64,000 bases of DNA, from positions 31,442 through 95,441 of the forward strand of contig NZ_SDJP01000008.1 of assembly GCF_004114995.1 (NCBI RefSeq), in the 5' to 3' direction. The notes under the pieces were generated by a model, which saw only the letters and a list, made by a program, of their open reading frames with translations, did no database searches and had not been told where the DNA came from. The stretch comes from Halorubrum amylolyticum. GTDB taxonomy: Archaea; Halobacteriota; Halobacteria; Halobacteriales; Haloferacaceae. Below, in pieces: positions 50,717 through 59,466 of the stretch. The translations under genes were made by a program, and so were the position numbers. Positions within the stretch are counted from its first letter, which is position 1. Every line of letters begins with the position of its first letter.

Positions 50717-51979
50717 ATGGACCTCTCAGTCGACGCCGACCGCCTTCGCGCGGACTTGGAGGCGAACGCGGCGTTCGGGCGGATCGCGGACGACGACCCC
50801 GAGAAGTGCGGGCGGACGAACCTGACCGGGACCGAGGCGAACCGGGCGGCGCGGGACCGACTGGTCGAGCGGTTCGAGGACGCCGGCCTCGAGGTCGCCG
50901 TCGACGCGGTGGGCAACCTCGTCGGGACGTGGGTCCCCGACTCCGCCGACCCCGACGCGGCACCCGTCGCGAGCGGGAGCCACCTCGACAGCGTCCCGAA
51001 TGGCGGAATCTTCGACGGCCCGCTCGGCGTGTACGCGGCGCTGGAGGCGGTGCGCGCGATGCGGGACGCGGGCGTCGAGCCGGCGCGACCGGTCGCCGTC
51101 GCGAGCTTCACCGAGGAGGAGGGCGCGACGTTCGGGAACGGGCTGCTCGGGTCGAGCGTCGCGACCGGAGTGACCGAACCCGACGAGGCGCTCGCGCTCG
51201 AAAACGACGCGGGTGAGACGCTCGACGAGGCCTTAGAGCGGATCGGCTACCGCGGCGGCGAGGCGATCGATCCGGCGTCGTGGGAAGCGTTCTACGAGCT
51301 CCACGTCGAGCAGGACACGGTCCTGGAGGAGGCGGGCGCCGACGCGGGCGTCGTGACGACGATCACCGGGATCACCCACTGCGAGGCGACGATCGAGGGG
51401 GAGGCGAACCACGCGGGCGCGACGGCGATGGGCGAGCGGACCGACGCGCTCGCGGCCGCCAGCGAGTTCGTGCTCGACGTGGAGGCGGCCGCGAACGAGG
51501 TCGTGGACAAATCGAGCGACTCCGCGGTCGGCACGGTGGGCTCGCTGTCCGTCTCGCCGAACGCGACCAACGTCGTCCCCGGTCGCGTCGACGCTGGCGT
51601 TGACGTGCGGGACGTGAACACGGAATCGATGGAGACGATCGTCGACGCCGCGCGCGACTCGCTCGCCCGGATCGGACGCGAGCGCGGCGTCGAGACGCGC
51701 TTCGAGCGTCCCTTCGACGTGGCGCCGGCCCCGATGAGCGATCGGATCCGCGACGCGGCACACGCCGCGGCCGAGACTGCGGGCCTGACCGCGATCGACC
51801 TCCACTCCGGCGCCGCCCACGACGCGATGCGAGTGGCGGCCGTCACCGACTCCTCGCTGCTGTTCGCCCCGTCGCGCGACGGGATCTCGCACAGTCCGCG
51901 CGAGTGGACCGACTGGGCGGACTGCGCCGCGGCGACCGCGGTGCTGGCGGGTGCGGTGGCGCGAGCCGCGACCGAGTAG
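50717..51979 (+). CDS. M20-family amidase (hydantoinase/carbamoylase type)
   Basis: 420 residues. Metal-binding GSHLDSVPNGGIFDGPLG and the catalytic FTEEEGATFGNG are clear, followed by the dimerisation domain (HAGATAMGERTDALAA) and the final SGAAHDAM...ISHSPREW. Family members hydrolyse N-carbamoyl amino acids or ureidoglycolate-type amides. No purine catabolism genes are adjacent, so the substrate is open. Confidence 0.93.
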   Translation: MDLSVDADRLRADLEANAAFGRIADDDPEKCGRTNLTGTEANRAARDRLVERFEDAGLEVAVDAVGNLVGTWVPDSADPDAAPVASGSHLDSVPNGGIFDGPLGVYAALEAVRAMRDAGVEPARPVAVASFTEEEGATFGNGLLGSSVATGVTEPDEALALENDAGETLDEALERIGYRGGEAIDPASWEAFYELHVEQDTVLEEAGADAGVVTTITGITHCEATIEGEANHAGATAMGERTDALAAASEFVLDVEAAANEVVDKSSDSAVGTVGSLSVSPNATNVVPGRVDAGVDVRDVNTESMETIVDAARDSLARIGRERGVETRFERPFDVAPAPMSDRIRDAAHAAAETAGLTAIDLHSGAAHDAMRVAAVTDSSLLFAPSRDGISHSPREWTDWADCAAATAVLAGAVARAATE

Positions 51980-52019
51980 GCGTCACAACCGTTTTGCCGA
52001 TCGGCCGCGACCGACGACC

Positions 52020-52168
52020 GTGAGACGACCGCTTGGGCTGGGCGCCATCGTCCTCGGCGTCGCCGCCGGCGCGGCCAGCGCGTCAAAAACCAGCTGTACG
52101 AGCGAGTCCTCGCTCGGTTCAACGAGCACCCGGACCGGGTGGCGTTCCCGGTGAGCCGGAACCGGTAG
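52020..52168 (+). pseudogene. Small haloarchaeal gene broken by a frameshift
   Basis: A GTG at 52020 begins VRRPLGLGAIVLGVAAGAAS, a hydrophobic N-terminal segment, then runs into low-quality Ser/Thr/Arg sequence and a stop at 52140-52157. A one-base shift near 52081 restores a sensible acidic/basic continuation, VKNQLYERVLARFNEH and then AFPVSRNR, ending at a TAG (52166-52168). The repaired product is about 50 residues with one membrane helix. It may be a true frameshift or a sequencing error. Confidence 0.55.
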
Positions 52169-52264
52169 CCGGACGCGGGGACAGGGCGATCGTGGCGAAC
52201 GAGAGTCCCCGGGAGCCCCTCCGGGAGCGGTGGAGTTAGGTGGCGCGCCGACGATCTGAGTACG

Positions 52265-52546
52265 ATGGAAGCGGCACTCTGGTACGTGCTAACCGGAACG
52301 CGGGGCGGAGCGAACCGCGTCCGGCTGTTGCGGGCGCTCGACGACCGCCCGCGGAACGCGAACCAGCTCGCCGAGGATCTCGATCTGGACTACAAAACCG
52401 TTCGACACCACCTCGACGTACTGATGGACAACGACGTCGTCCAGCGCAGCGGCGACGAGTACGGCGCCGTCTACCTGCCGACCTCGCGGGCACGCCAGCA
52501 CTGGGACACTATCGAAACGATCATGGAGCAGACAGATGACGACTGA
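52265..52546 (+). CDS. Winged-helix (ArsR-like) regulator
   Basis: 93 residues. NRVRLLRALDDRPRNANQLAED and LDLDYKTVRHHLDVLMDNDV form the HTH, and DEYGAVYLPT the wing. Haloarchaea often encode such a regulator just before a small membrane protein, as here. Effector and targets are unknown. Confidence 0.87.
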   Translation: MEAALWYVLTGTRGGANRVRLLRALDDRPRNANQLAEDLDLDYKTVRHHLDVLMDNDVVQRSGDEYGAVYLPTSRARQHWDTIETIMEQTDDD

Positions 52547-52645
52547 CGGAGCGGAGCGTCGGAGCCGCAGCCGCCGCGTTGCGGGTCGTATTCGGAACGA
52601 ATTTGGGAAAGCGGTTATACCCACCCCGCCGATAGCAGGTGTACG

Positions 52646-52954
52646 ATGAGTCTCTGGTTCGACGTGGCGCGAGTCTCGGCGGGGGCGAACGTCGCCCTGC
52701 TTCTCGCGCTCGTCTGGGTGTGGGGGCGGAACTACGTACAGTTCCGCTCGAAGCACGCCCTCGGGCTGGCGATGTTCGGCGTGTTTCTGCTCGGGGAGAA
52801 CGCGTTCGCGCTGTACATCTACCTGCTCGACCCGACGCTGTCCGCGTGGTTCGCGTCCGAGGCGGTGCCGCCGATCGCGTGGCGCGGGATGATGGCGCTC
52901 CACGTCCTCCAGACCGTTGGCCTCCTGTTTCTCGTCTGGGTCACCTGGGATTGA
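52646..52954 (+). CDS. Three-helix membrane protein paired with the HTH gene
   Basis: 102 residues with three transmembrane helices (about 10-27, 38-58 and 78-100) and no signal peptide. A TATA-like ggttatac is about 30 nt upstream, so it can also be transcribed separately from the HTH gene 99 bp before it. Conserved pairing suggests a functional link. Confidence 0.75.
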   Translation: MSLWFDVARVSAGANVALLLALVWVWGRNYVQFRSKHALGLAMFGVFLLGENAFALYIYLLDPTLSAWFASEAVPPIAWRGMMALHVLQTVGLLFLVWVTWD

Positions 52955-53027
52955 CTCGATCGAGACCGCTGTCGTAGCGGGGGTGGGAGTGGTTCTCGCG
53001 ATGCCCGTGAACGAGAGCGTTATCGGT

Positions 53028-53130
53028 GCGACGTGATCGATAGCGGGAATACGTGTATCGAGTTGGCAGAGTGGTTGTTTATAAGTGAACGAGTGGTGTT
53101 GCTGTCGGCTGTTTATACGTCGTCGACGAC
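53028..53130 (-). other. 3' flank of copy D, matching the flank of copy C
   Basis: Read on the minus strand, it has CGTATAAACAGCCG, CACCACTCGTTCACTTATAAA and ACGTATTCCCGCTATC, as downstream of copy C. The match extends the repeat by about 100 bp beyond the structured part. Confidence 0.5.
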
Positions 53131-53401
53131 GCGGTGAACACCGCCAAAGCCCCAGCCGCGAGGGCGACGCTTGACGACGCAAGCACCGCAGGAACGAGCA
53201 ACGCGAGTGACGAGGAGCGCAGCGAGTCACGCGAGCCGTCGCGGCTGCCCCTTTGAGCCCCACCCGACCGCGACCGCACAGCACCTCACGCCTCCCCAGC
53301 CTCGTCACTGGCGGCTGTCGCCGCCAGCGACTCCCTCGCGCGCGCTTCTCGCGCCCGGTGGGCGCTCGAAGGCACGCGCCACCGCACTCGTCATTTATAC
53401 G
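53131..53401 (-). ncRNA. Structured multicopy element, copy D (arm 3 in inverted orientation)
   Basis: 271 nt read on the minus strand. TATAAAT near 53395 is followed by arm 1, whose partner strand is GCGCGCGC instead of GCACGCGC; pairing is kept through a G-U wobble. Arm 2 is GTCGCTGGCGGC with GCCGCCAGTGAC, also keeping a wobble. The core GGTGGGGCTCAAAGGGGCAG and closing GGGGCTTTGG are conserved. The arm-3 tip matches copies B and C only when reversed relative to the flanks, as in copy A. Its stem (CAGCCGCGA/TCGCGGCTG) is less perfect than in the other copies. Confidence 0.6.
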
Positions 53402-53581
53402 CGATCGTCGCTGTCACTCACGTCTATTTAAATACTGAATCGCTGCCTCCGATCTGCAATATCCACTCCCGAACTGTACCACTGGTGTTCCATGAACTGT
53501 CATCTGAGCGCTTGAGTGTCCGTTTTGGGCGGCTTTCTGAACGGATTTGGGTGAGAAGCCGGCGGGAGTTCGGCAAATCTC

Positions 53582-53590
53582 TTTTTATAT
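53582..53590 (+). promoter_or_regulatory. TATA box of the surface protein gene
   Basis: TTTTTATAT is centred about 24 nt before the ATG at 53610. It excludes the ATG at 53589, which lies inside the box itself. Confidence 0.5.
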
Positions 53591-53609
53591 GTCGCCGGTC
53601 GACTCTCTC

Positions 53610-55688
53610 ATGCGCAACAGCGCATTCACATTGGCGATGACGGTCGTGGTAGTCGTGTCGGCGGTGGCCGGCGCGACTGGCGCGGTCGCGGCACAGAGCG
53701 GTACCGACGCGGCGAGCGTGAGCTTCGCCGACGGCGCGTCCGGCGGAAGCACGGTCGTCGTCGACGAGGTTCGCGTTCCCGACGGCGGGTTCGTGACGAT
53801 CCACGACGACTCGCTGACCGACGGGAACACCCTCGGGAGCGTCGTCGGCACGAGCGCGTACCTCGATCCGGGGACGCACGAGAACGTGACCGTCGAACTC
53901 ACCGACGCGGTGGAGACGGGCACGTTCCACGCGATGGCGCACCGCGACACCGACGGCGACCGCGCGTACGCGTTCGTCTCCTCGAACGGCGAGGCCGACG
54001 GTCCGTACACGGTCGACGGCGAGGTGGCGATGGACGACGCGAACCTGACGGTCTCCGCGAGCGTGAGCGGGACCGACCAGCCCGGCGAGGGCGAGTACGT
54101 GATCGTCGACCGCGTCGAACTGAGCGACGGCGGGTTCGTGACGGTCCACGACTCGTCGCTCGCCGACGGCGCCGTTTTCGACTCGATCCGCGGCACCAGC
54201 GCGTACCTGGAGGCCGGCGTCCACGAGGACGTTCGCGTTCGGCTCGACGAGCCGCTCCAGAACGACGACACGGTCTTCGCGATGGCGCACCGGGACACGA
54301 ACGGCAACGAGGCGTACGACTTCCCCGACAGCGAGGGCAGCGAGGACGGTCCGTACCTCGACGGAACCGACGAGATCGTGATGGCCGGCATCGACGTGGA
54401 GCTCGACGACGACGCGCGGTCGAGCTTCGGCGCGCAGTCGTCCGGCGGCAGCGCGGTCGTCGTCGAGGAGGTCCACCTGCCGGAGGGCGGGTTCGTGACG
54501 ATGCACGACTCGTCGCTCGCCGACGGCGCGACCTTCGACTCGATCCGCGGGACGAGCGCGTACCTCGAACCGGGGATCCACCGCGACGTCGTCGTCCGGC
54601 TCGACGACCCGCTGGCCGAGGACGACGCGCTGTTCGCGATGGCCCACCGGGACACGAACGACAACGAGGCGTACGACTTCCCCGGCAGCGACGGCAGCGA
54701 GGACGGTCCGTACACGACCGACTCGTCCGACATCGTGATGGACGACGGGAACGTCACCGTCTCCGCCGGCGTGGCGTTCGAGACGGGCGACTCCGACGGC
54801 GCCACGGTCACGGTCGACCGAGTGGACCTGAGCGAGAACGGGTTCGTGACGCTCCACGACGCCTCGATCGGCGGCGGCGCCGTCTTCGATTCCGTCCGCG
54901 GCACCAGCGCGTACCTAGAGGCCGGCGTCCACGAGAACGTGACGATCGAGCTCGACGAGCCGCTACAGGACACGGAACGGCTGGTCGCGATGCCGCACCG
55001 CGACACCGACGGCGACGAGACGTACGGCTTCGTCGACAGCGAGGGAGAGGTCGACGCGCCCTTCCTGACCGGCGACGACGCTCCGGTGACGGCAGGCGCG
55101 AGCGCGCAGGTGACCGCGTTCGCCGACGCGAGCGCGCAGGATACCGACGGCGAGAGCGTCGTCGTCGACGAAGTGACGCTCCACGACGGCGGGTTCGTGA
55201 CGGTCCACGACTCGTCGCTCGCCGACGGCGCCGTCTTCGACTCGATCCGCGGCACCAGCGCGTACCTCGCGCCGGGCACGCACACCGACGTGGAGATCGC
55301 GCTCGACGACCCGCTGACCGAGGACGATACGGTGCTCGCGATGGCGCACCGGGACACGAACGACAACGAGGCGTACGACTTCCCCGGCAGCGACGGCGCC
55401 GACGACGGCCCGTACGCGGCCGCGGGTGCGCCGGTGATGTCCGCCGCAGACCTGACGGTCGAGGGCGGCGAGGAGACGGGAGCCGACATGGACGGCGAGG
55501 ACGGCGAGAACGGCGAGAACGGCGAGGACGCCGGTGACGACATGTCGGACGGCTCCGACGACGGCGAAATGAACGACGAGGATGCGAGCGGCGACGGAGA
55601 GAGCGGCGACGAGGCGCCCGGCTTCGGCGCCGCCGTCGCGCTCGTCGCGCTGATCGCGGTCGCGCTCGTCGCGCGTCGCCACCCCTGA
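53610..55688 (+). CDS. Secreted surface protein with five DUF7282-like repeats and a PGF-type C-terminal anchor
   Basis: 692 residues. A Sec signal peptide (RNSAFTLAMTVVVVVSAVAG) is followed by five repeats of about 105 residues. Each has GGFVTxHDSSLADG, GTSAYLxPGxH and AMAHRDTNxNEAYDF. An acidic Gly/Asp linker leads to APGFGAAVALVALIAVALVARR, a PGF-CTERM signal for archaeosortase processing and lipid anchoring. Repeats 2, 3 and 5 are closest, suggesting internal duplication. The role is likely cell-envelope or adhesion; no enzyme motif is seen. Confidence 0.9.
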   Translation: MRNSAFTLAMTVVVVVSAVAGATGAVAAQSGTDAASVSFADGASGGSTVVVDEVRVPDGGFVTIHDDSLTDGNTLGSVVGTSAYLDPGTHENVTVELTDAVETGTFHAMAHRDTDGDRAYAFVSSNGEADGPYTVDGEVAMDDANLTVSASVSGTDQPGEGEYVIVDRVELSDGGFVTVHDSSLADGAVFDSIRGTSAYLEAGVHEDVRVRLDEPLQNDDTVFAMAHRDTNGNEAYDFPDSEGSEDGPYLDGTDEIVMAGIDVELDDDARSSFGAQSSGGSAVVVEEVHLPEGGFVTMHDSSLADGATFDSIRGTSAYLEPGIHRDVVVRLDDPLAEDDALFAMAHRDTNDNEAYDFPGSDGSEDGPYTTDSSDIVMDDGNVTVSAGVAFETGDSDGATVTVDRVDLSENGFVTLHDASIGGGAVFDSVRGTSAYLEAGVHENVTIELDEPLQDTERLVAMPHRDTDGDETYGFVDSEGEVDAPFLTGDDAPVTAGASAQVTAFADASAQDTDGESVVVDEVTLHDGGFVTVHDSSLADGAVFDSIRGTSAYLAPGTHTDVEIALDDPLTEDDTVLAMAHRDTNDNEAYDFPGSDGADDGPYAAAGAPVMSAADLTVEGGEETGADMDGEDGENGENGEDAGDDMSDGSDDGEMNDEDASGDGESGDEAPGFGAAVALVALIAVALVARRHP

Positions 55689-55967
55689 ACACCGCCCCCG
55701 AAATCGGCCGCCGGCGTCAACGATTCGACGCCGGAGCGAACACCATTCTTTATATGCCTCTGATTATTCTCTCGCGGCGATCCGGTATCGGAACGAAACA
55801 CCACCGAGTCCGTCACACCCTCACACGAGAACGGTAGCGGCGGTTTCGAATATCAGCATGTGTGAGATAAGGCAAAGATTTATATGTGCTTGCGACTTAC
55901 TATTGGTTAACGAATCGGCGATCCCGGCGCCAGTATTTCTGTCGGGAGTTCGATCGGTGAGAACACC

Positions 55968-56969
55968 ATGACCGAGACACACATACGCGGCTACGACGGC
56001 GAAACGGAGCGAGACCGAACCACGGAGTCGACCGAATCGACGGCCGACGGGACGGAGTCGGTGGGAGATCGGACCACGACCTGTCCGGAGTGCGAGGGGA
56101 ACCTCGTGAGCGACACGGAGCACGGCGAGACGGTCTGTACCGACTGCGGGCTCGTCGTCGAACAGGACTCGGTCGACCGCGGGCCGGAGTGGCGCGCGTT
56201 CGACTCCAGCGAGCGCGACAGCAAGTCCCGCGTGGGCGCCCCGACGACGAACATGATGCACGACAAGGGGCTGTCGACGAACATCGGCTGGCAGAACAAG
56301 GACGCCTACGGCAAGTCGCTGTCCAGCCGCCAGCGCCAGCGGATGCAGCGGCTGCGCACCTGGAACGAGCGGTTCCGCACCCGCGACTCGAAGGAGCGCA
56401 ACCTGAAACAGGCGCTCGGCGAGATCGACCGGATGGCCAGCGCCCTCGGTCTCCCGGACAACGTCCGCGAGACCGCCTCCGTCATCTACCGCCGCGCGCT
56501 GAGCGAGGACCTCCTGCCGGGGCGCTCCATCGAGGGCGTCGCGACGGCGGCGCTGTACGCCGCCGCCCGGCAGGCGGGGAACCCCCGGAGCCTCGACGAG
56601 TTCACTGCCGTCTCGCGGGTCGACAAGATGGAGCTCACACGGACGTACCGATACGTGATCCGCGAGCTCAAACTGGAGATCCAGCCCGCCGACCCCGAGA
56701 GCTACGTCCCCCGGTTCGTCTCGCGGCTCGACCTCTCGGAGGAGACACAGCGGCTCGCCCGCGAGCTGCTCAACGGGGCGAAGGAGGCCGGGATCACCAG
56801 CGGGAAGTCCCCCGTCGGCCTCGCCGCCTCGGCCGTGTACGCGGCCGCGCTCCTCTCGAACGAGAAGGTGACTCAGAGCCAGGTGTCGGAGGTCGCCGAC
56901 ATCTCCGAGGTCACCATCCGGAACCGGTACAAGGAGCTCCTCGACGCGAGCGAGGGGCTGGCCGCCTGA
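55968..56969 (+). CDS. tfb: Transcription initiation factor TFB (second copy)
   Basis: 333 residues. Zn ribbon C39/C42/C57/C60 after an acidic Thr/Glu-rich leader, B-reader [20 protein letters not shown], and two cyclin repeats ending in VTIRNRYKELLDA. The leader and the recognition helix region (AVSRVDKMELTRTYRYV) differ from the copy at 33273, so promoter specificity probably differs. A TTTATAT box lies at 55879-55885, implying a leader of about 59 nt, unlike the leaderless first copy. Confidence 0.96.
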   Translation: MTETHIRGYDGETERDRTTESTESTADGTESVGDRTTTCPECEGNLVSDTEHGETVCTDCGLVVEQDSVDRGPEWRAFDSSERDSKSRVGAPTTNMMHDKGLSTNIGWQNKDAYGKSLSSRQRQRMQRLRTWNERFRTRDSKERNLKQALGEIDRMASALGLPDNVRETASVIYRRALSEDLLPGRSIEGVATAALYAAARQAGNPRSLDEFTAVSRVDKMELTRTYRYVIRELKLEIQPADPESYVPRFVSRLDLSEETQRLARELLNGAKEAGITSGKSPVGLAASAVYAAALLSNEKVTQSQVSEVADISEVTIRNRYKELLDASEGLAA

Positions 56970-57078
56970 TCCCGCGTTCCGGTCCGAGCCGCGTCCCCGC
57001 GCCGGGTCCGAACCCCGCCACATCCGAGACGCCCACCCGCCACGTACGTTTTTAACCCGGCCGCGCGTACGTCGTCTC

Positions 57079-57258
57079 ATGGTGGATGCGTTCGTCAGAC
57101 TCGTCTGTCCGGAGTGCGACAAGGAGTGGCAGGACAACCCCGCCGACCTGCAGCGCCTCCGTTCGAACTTCAGCTGTCCCGACTGTCACGCGACGCGGCG
57201 ACTGGCCGAGTTCATGCGGACCGAACGCGACCTCGAAGCCGTCAAACAGTTCCAGTAG
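57079..57258 (+). CDS. Small zinc-ribbon protein
   Basis: 59 residues. CPECDKEW and CPDCHATR form a two-knuckle zinc site, flanked by helices (ADLQRLRSNF, ERDLEAVKQF). It ends with a Gln-rich tip. Such proteins in haloarchaea are usually small regulators or RNA-binding proteins, but the function is unknown. Confidence 0.75.
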   Translation: MVDAFVRLVCPECDKEWQDNPADLQRLRSNFSCPDCHATRRLAEFMRTERDLEAVKQFQ

Positions 57259-57463
57259 CCCGGCCGCCGCTCCCGCCTAATCCGAATGCGCGTGAGGAGC
57301 GGCGCGACCCGCAGCGTATCGGCGCGCGATCGCTCGGGATCACCGGTCGGTCGTCCGCCGCGAGCCCGCGAAACTGTCCCGAACGATAACGCGAAAAGAC
57401 CCGTCTCCGGGGCGGATACGGGCGACGCTGGACTACCCATGGTAACGTGACTCAGGATAATAA

Positions 57464-57469
57464 TATAAA
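57464..57469 (+). promoter_or_regulatory. TATA box of the second UPF0058 gene
   Basis: TATAAA is centred about 29 nt before the ATG at 57496. The upstream inverted repeat seen at the other UPF0058 gene is not present here. Confidence 0.5.
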
Positions 57470-57495
57470 CCTCCGGTAGCAAAGGACTGGTACTC

Positions 57496-57729
57496 ATGAA
57501 GAAGCAGGAACTCATCCACCTTCACGGCCTCCTCGCGGAAGTACGAAAGCAGTGCGAATTCTGGGACGAGAACATCGACCTCGACGCCTACGAGGAACTC
57601 GGCGTCAAACCGACATCGATTCACAAGTCGAAGACCGACCACAAAGCCGCTGTTTTTAAGCTGACCGAAGGAATCACCGAGCCGATGGACGAGTCCGAGT
57701 CGGAGCCGCTGGCCCCGACCGCCGACTGA
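57496..57729 (+). CDS. UPF0058 family protein, shorter paralog
   Basis: 77 residues: KKQELIHLHGLLAEVRKQCE and VKPTSIHKSKTDHKAAVFKL match the protein at 29010, including the IHKSK/DHK His-Lys segment. It ends soon after, lacking the longer tail. The function is unknown. Confidence 0.87.
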   Translation: MKKQELIHLHGLLAEVRKQCEFWDENIDLDAYEELGVKPTSIHKSKTDHKAAVFKLTEGITEPMDESESEPLAPTAD

Positions 57730-57889
57730 AACTTCGACGCCGCCTGCCGACGGATCGTTACCCACCCAGTAGCCACGCCGCCTTCGGGAAGGCGTTCCGA
57801 CGCCGCCTTTGGGGAGACGTTCCGACGGGAACATCGATACCGAGCGGTCGAGGGGACGCCGCCGAACCGGCAGAGGTCGGGCCGAGGAG

Positions 57890-58327
57890 TCAGTCGCGGG
57901 CGTCGCTCTGCTCGTCGGCGTCGTCGGGCGCGTCCTCGGCCGCCGAGTCGCCGCCCTCCGATCGGGCCGTCGACGACCGCTCCGCGGAGTCGTCCTCGAT
58001 CTCCTCGACGTGTAACACCTCCAACGGGATGTTCCGGAGCCGCTGACCGATCTCCTTGCGGGCGACGCGGCTCGCGTGCTCCCCGCGGTCGACGTTGAAC
58101 ACGTCGATCTGGAGTTCGAGCGCGACGAGGGCCTCGTCGGCCGCGACGAACGCCGGCAGGAGGTCCTCGCCGCCGGGCGACGTGCGGGTTCCGGTGTCGA
58201 TCTCGACGTAGTTGAGGTCCGGATTCAGCATCTCTCCGGTCTTCGAGATGGCGATCCGAACCGCTTCGTCGGCGGTCTCCACGTCGTACACCGGAACCGC
58301 GGCCTCGACGACGACTCGGCAGTCCAT
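57890..58327 (-). CDS. UPF0212 (DUF555) family protein lacking the zinc cysteines
   Basis: 145 residues. DCRVVVEAAVPVYDVETADE, AFVAADEALVALELQIDVFN and EIGQRLRNIPLEVLHVEEIE fit UPF0212. Family members normally carry a C-P-x-C-G metal site after the Asn-Pro-Asp segment. Here the corresponding stretch reads RTSPGGEDLLPAF with no cysteine. The acidic tail (EDAPDDADEQSDARD) is extra. Probably a diverged paralog. Confidence 0.8.
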   Translation of the reverse strand: MDCRVVVEAAVPVYDVETADEAVRIAISKTGEMLNPDLNYVEIDTGTRTSPGGEDLLPAFVAADEALVALELQIDVFNVDRGEHASRVARKEIGQRLRNIPLEVLHVEEIEDDSAERSSTARSEGGDSAAEDAPDDADEQSDARD

Positions 58328-58422
58328 CACGTGTGGGCGTACCACGCGAACCGGCATGAAACTTCGGCCGACAGGTCGCGTCGTCGAAACGACGGCGGCG
58401 GATCGGACGGGCTCGCAGCGGG

Positions 58423-59349
58423 CTACTCGCCGCCCGCCCGGAGGTGGTAGAAGACGTACGTCTGGGCGTAGCCGGCGAACTCCCCGCCGAACCGCTCTCG
58501 GATCGCGCGCGACGTGTCGGTGTAGTTCCCGCGCTCGCAGTCCGGATAGTACTCCTCGATCGTCGTCCGAATCCATGTGTCGAGCGGGACCGCCTCGAGG
58601 AAGCCGAGCGAGAACAACAGCACGCAGTCCGCGACCTTGTCGCCGACGCCGACGAACCGCGTCAGCGACTCGCGCGCCTCCTCGTAGAGGAGGTCCGCCG
58701 CCTCCCGGGGATGGGCCTCGCCGGTCGCGATCATCTCCGCGGTCCGCCGGACGTAGGGGGCGCGGTATCCCAAGGAGAGGTCGCGGAGCTCCGCCTCGGT
58801 CCGCGACGCGAGCCGGTCCGGTGTCGGGAACGCGCGGTACTCCTCGCCGCCGAGCGTGACGGCGTCGCCGTACGTCTCCCGGAGCCGCCGCTGCATCCCG
58901 TGAATCCGCGCGACGCGCATCTGCGCCGAGCAGATGAAGGAGATCAGACACGGGAAGACCGGGTCGCGCGTGAGCCGCATTCCCTCGTAGGCGTCGTACG
59001 CGCGTTCGAGGAGCGGGAGGTCCGGGGTCGCGTCGAGGATCGCGTCGAGGTCGTCGTCGAGCCGGAACAGGTGTTCCAAGAGGGGAACGGCGTCACCCGA
59101 CGACTCCCAGCGGAGGGTCCCGTCGCGGACGCCCCCTTCCTGTCGCACCCGCACGGGGACCCGCTCGTCGCTCACTCCGGGTATCGGGTCGACGACCGTC
59201 TCGTACCACGCGTCGCCGCCGTGGGCGTGGAGGTCCTCGTAGGTACCCCCGTCGGCGCGGTTCCAGAGGTAGCTCTGTCCGCTCTCGACCGTCGCTTGGA
59301 GGTCGAACGGGCCGGCCAGATCGGCAATGTCGATCGCGCCTCGCTCCAT
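58423..59349 (-). CDS. 8-oxoguanine DNA glycosylase (OGG1 type, HhH-GPD)
   Basis: 308 residues. The HhH-GPD core FVGVGDKVADCVLLFSLG supplies the catalytic Lys (GDK), and PLDTWIR the Asp. The N-terminal beta-domain (DLQATVESGQSYLWNR) resembles OGG1. It removes oxidised guanine and nicks by beta-elimination. ATG at 59349 was preferred over long upstream extensions. Confidence 0.9.
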   Translation of the reverse strand: MERGAIDIADLAGPFDLQATVESGQSYLWNRADGGTYEDLHAHGGDAWYETVVDPIPGVSDERVPVRVRQEGGVRDGTLRWESSGDAVPLLEHLFRLDDDLDAILDATPDLPLLERAYDAYEGMRLTRDPVFPCLISFICSAQMRVARIHGMQRRLRETYGDAVTLGGEEYRAFPTPDRLASRTEAELRDLSLGYRAPYVRRTAEMIATGEAHPREAADLLYEEARESLTRFVGVGDKVADCVLLFSLGFLEAVPLDTWIRTTIEEYYPDCERGNYTDTSRAIRERFGGEFAGYAQTYVFYHLRAGGE

Positions 59350-59466
59350 TACCGATCCGATGGCACCGCGACCGTATGCGGGTTTCGGTCGCCCGGACGC
59401 GGACTCACCGATCCCGCGAACCGCCGCCGGAGACGGGTTTTTGCCCGTTGATCCCCTAAAAGACGT

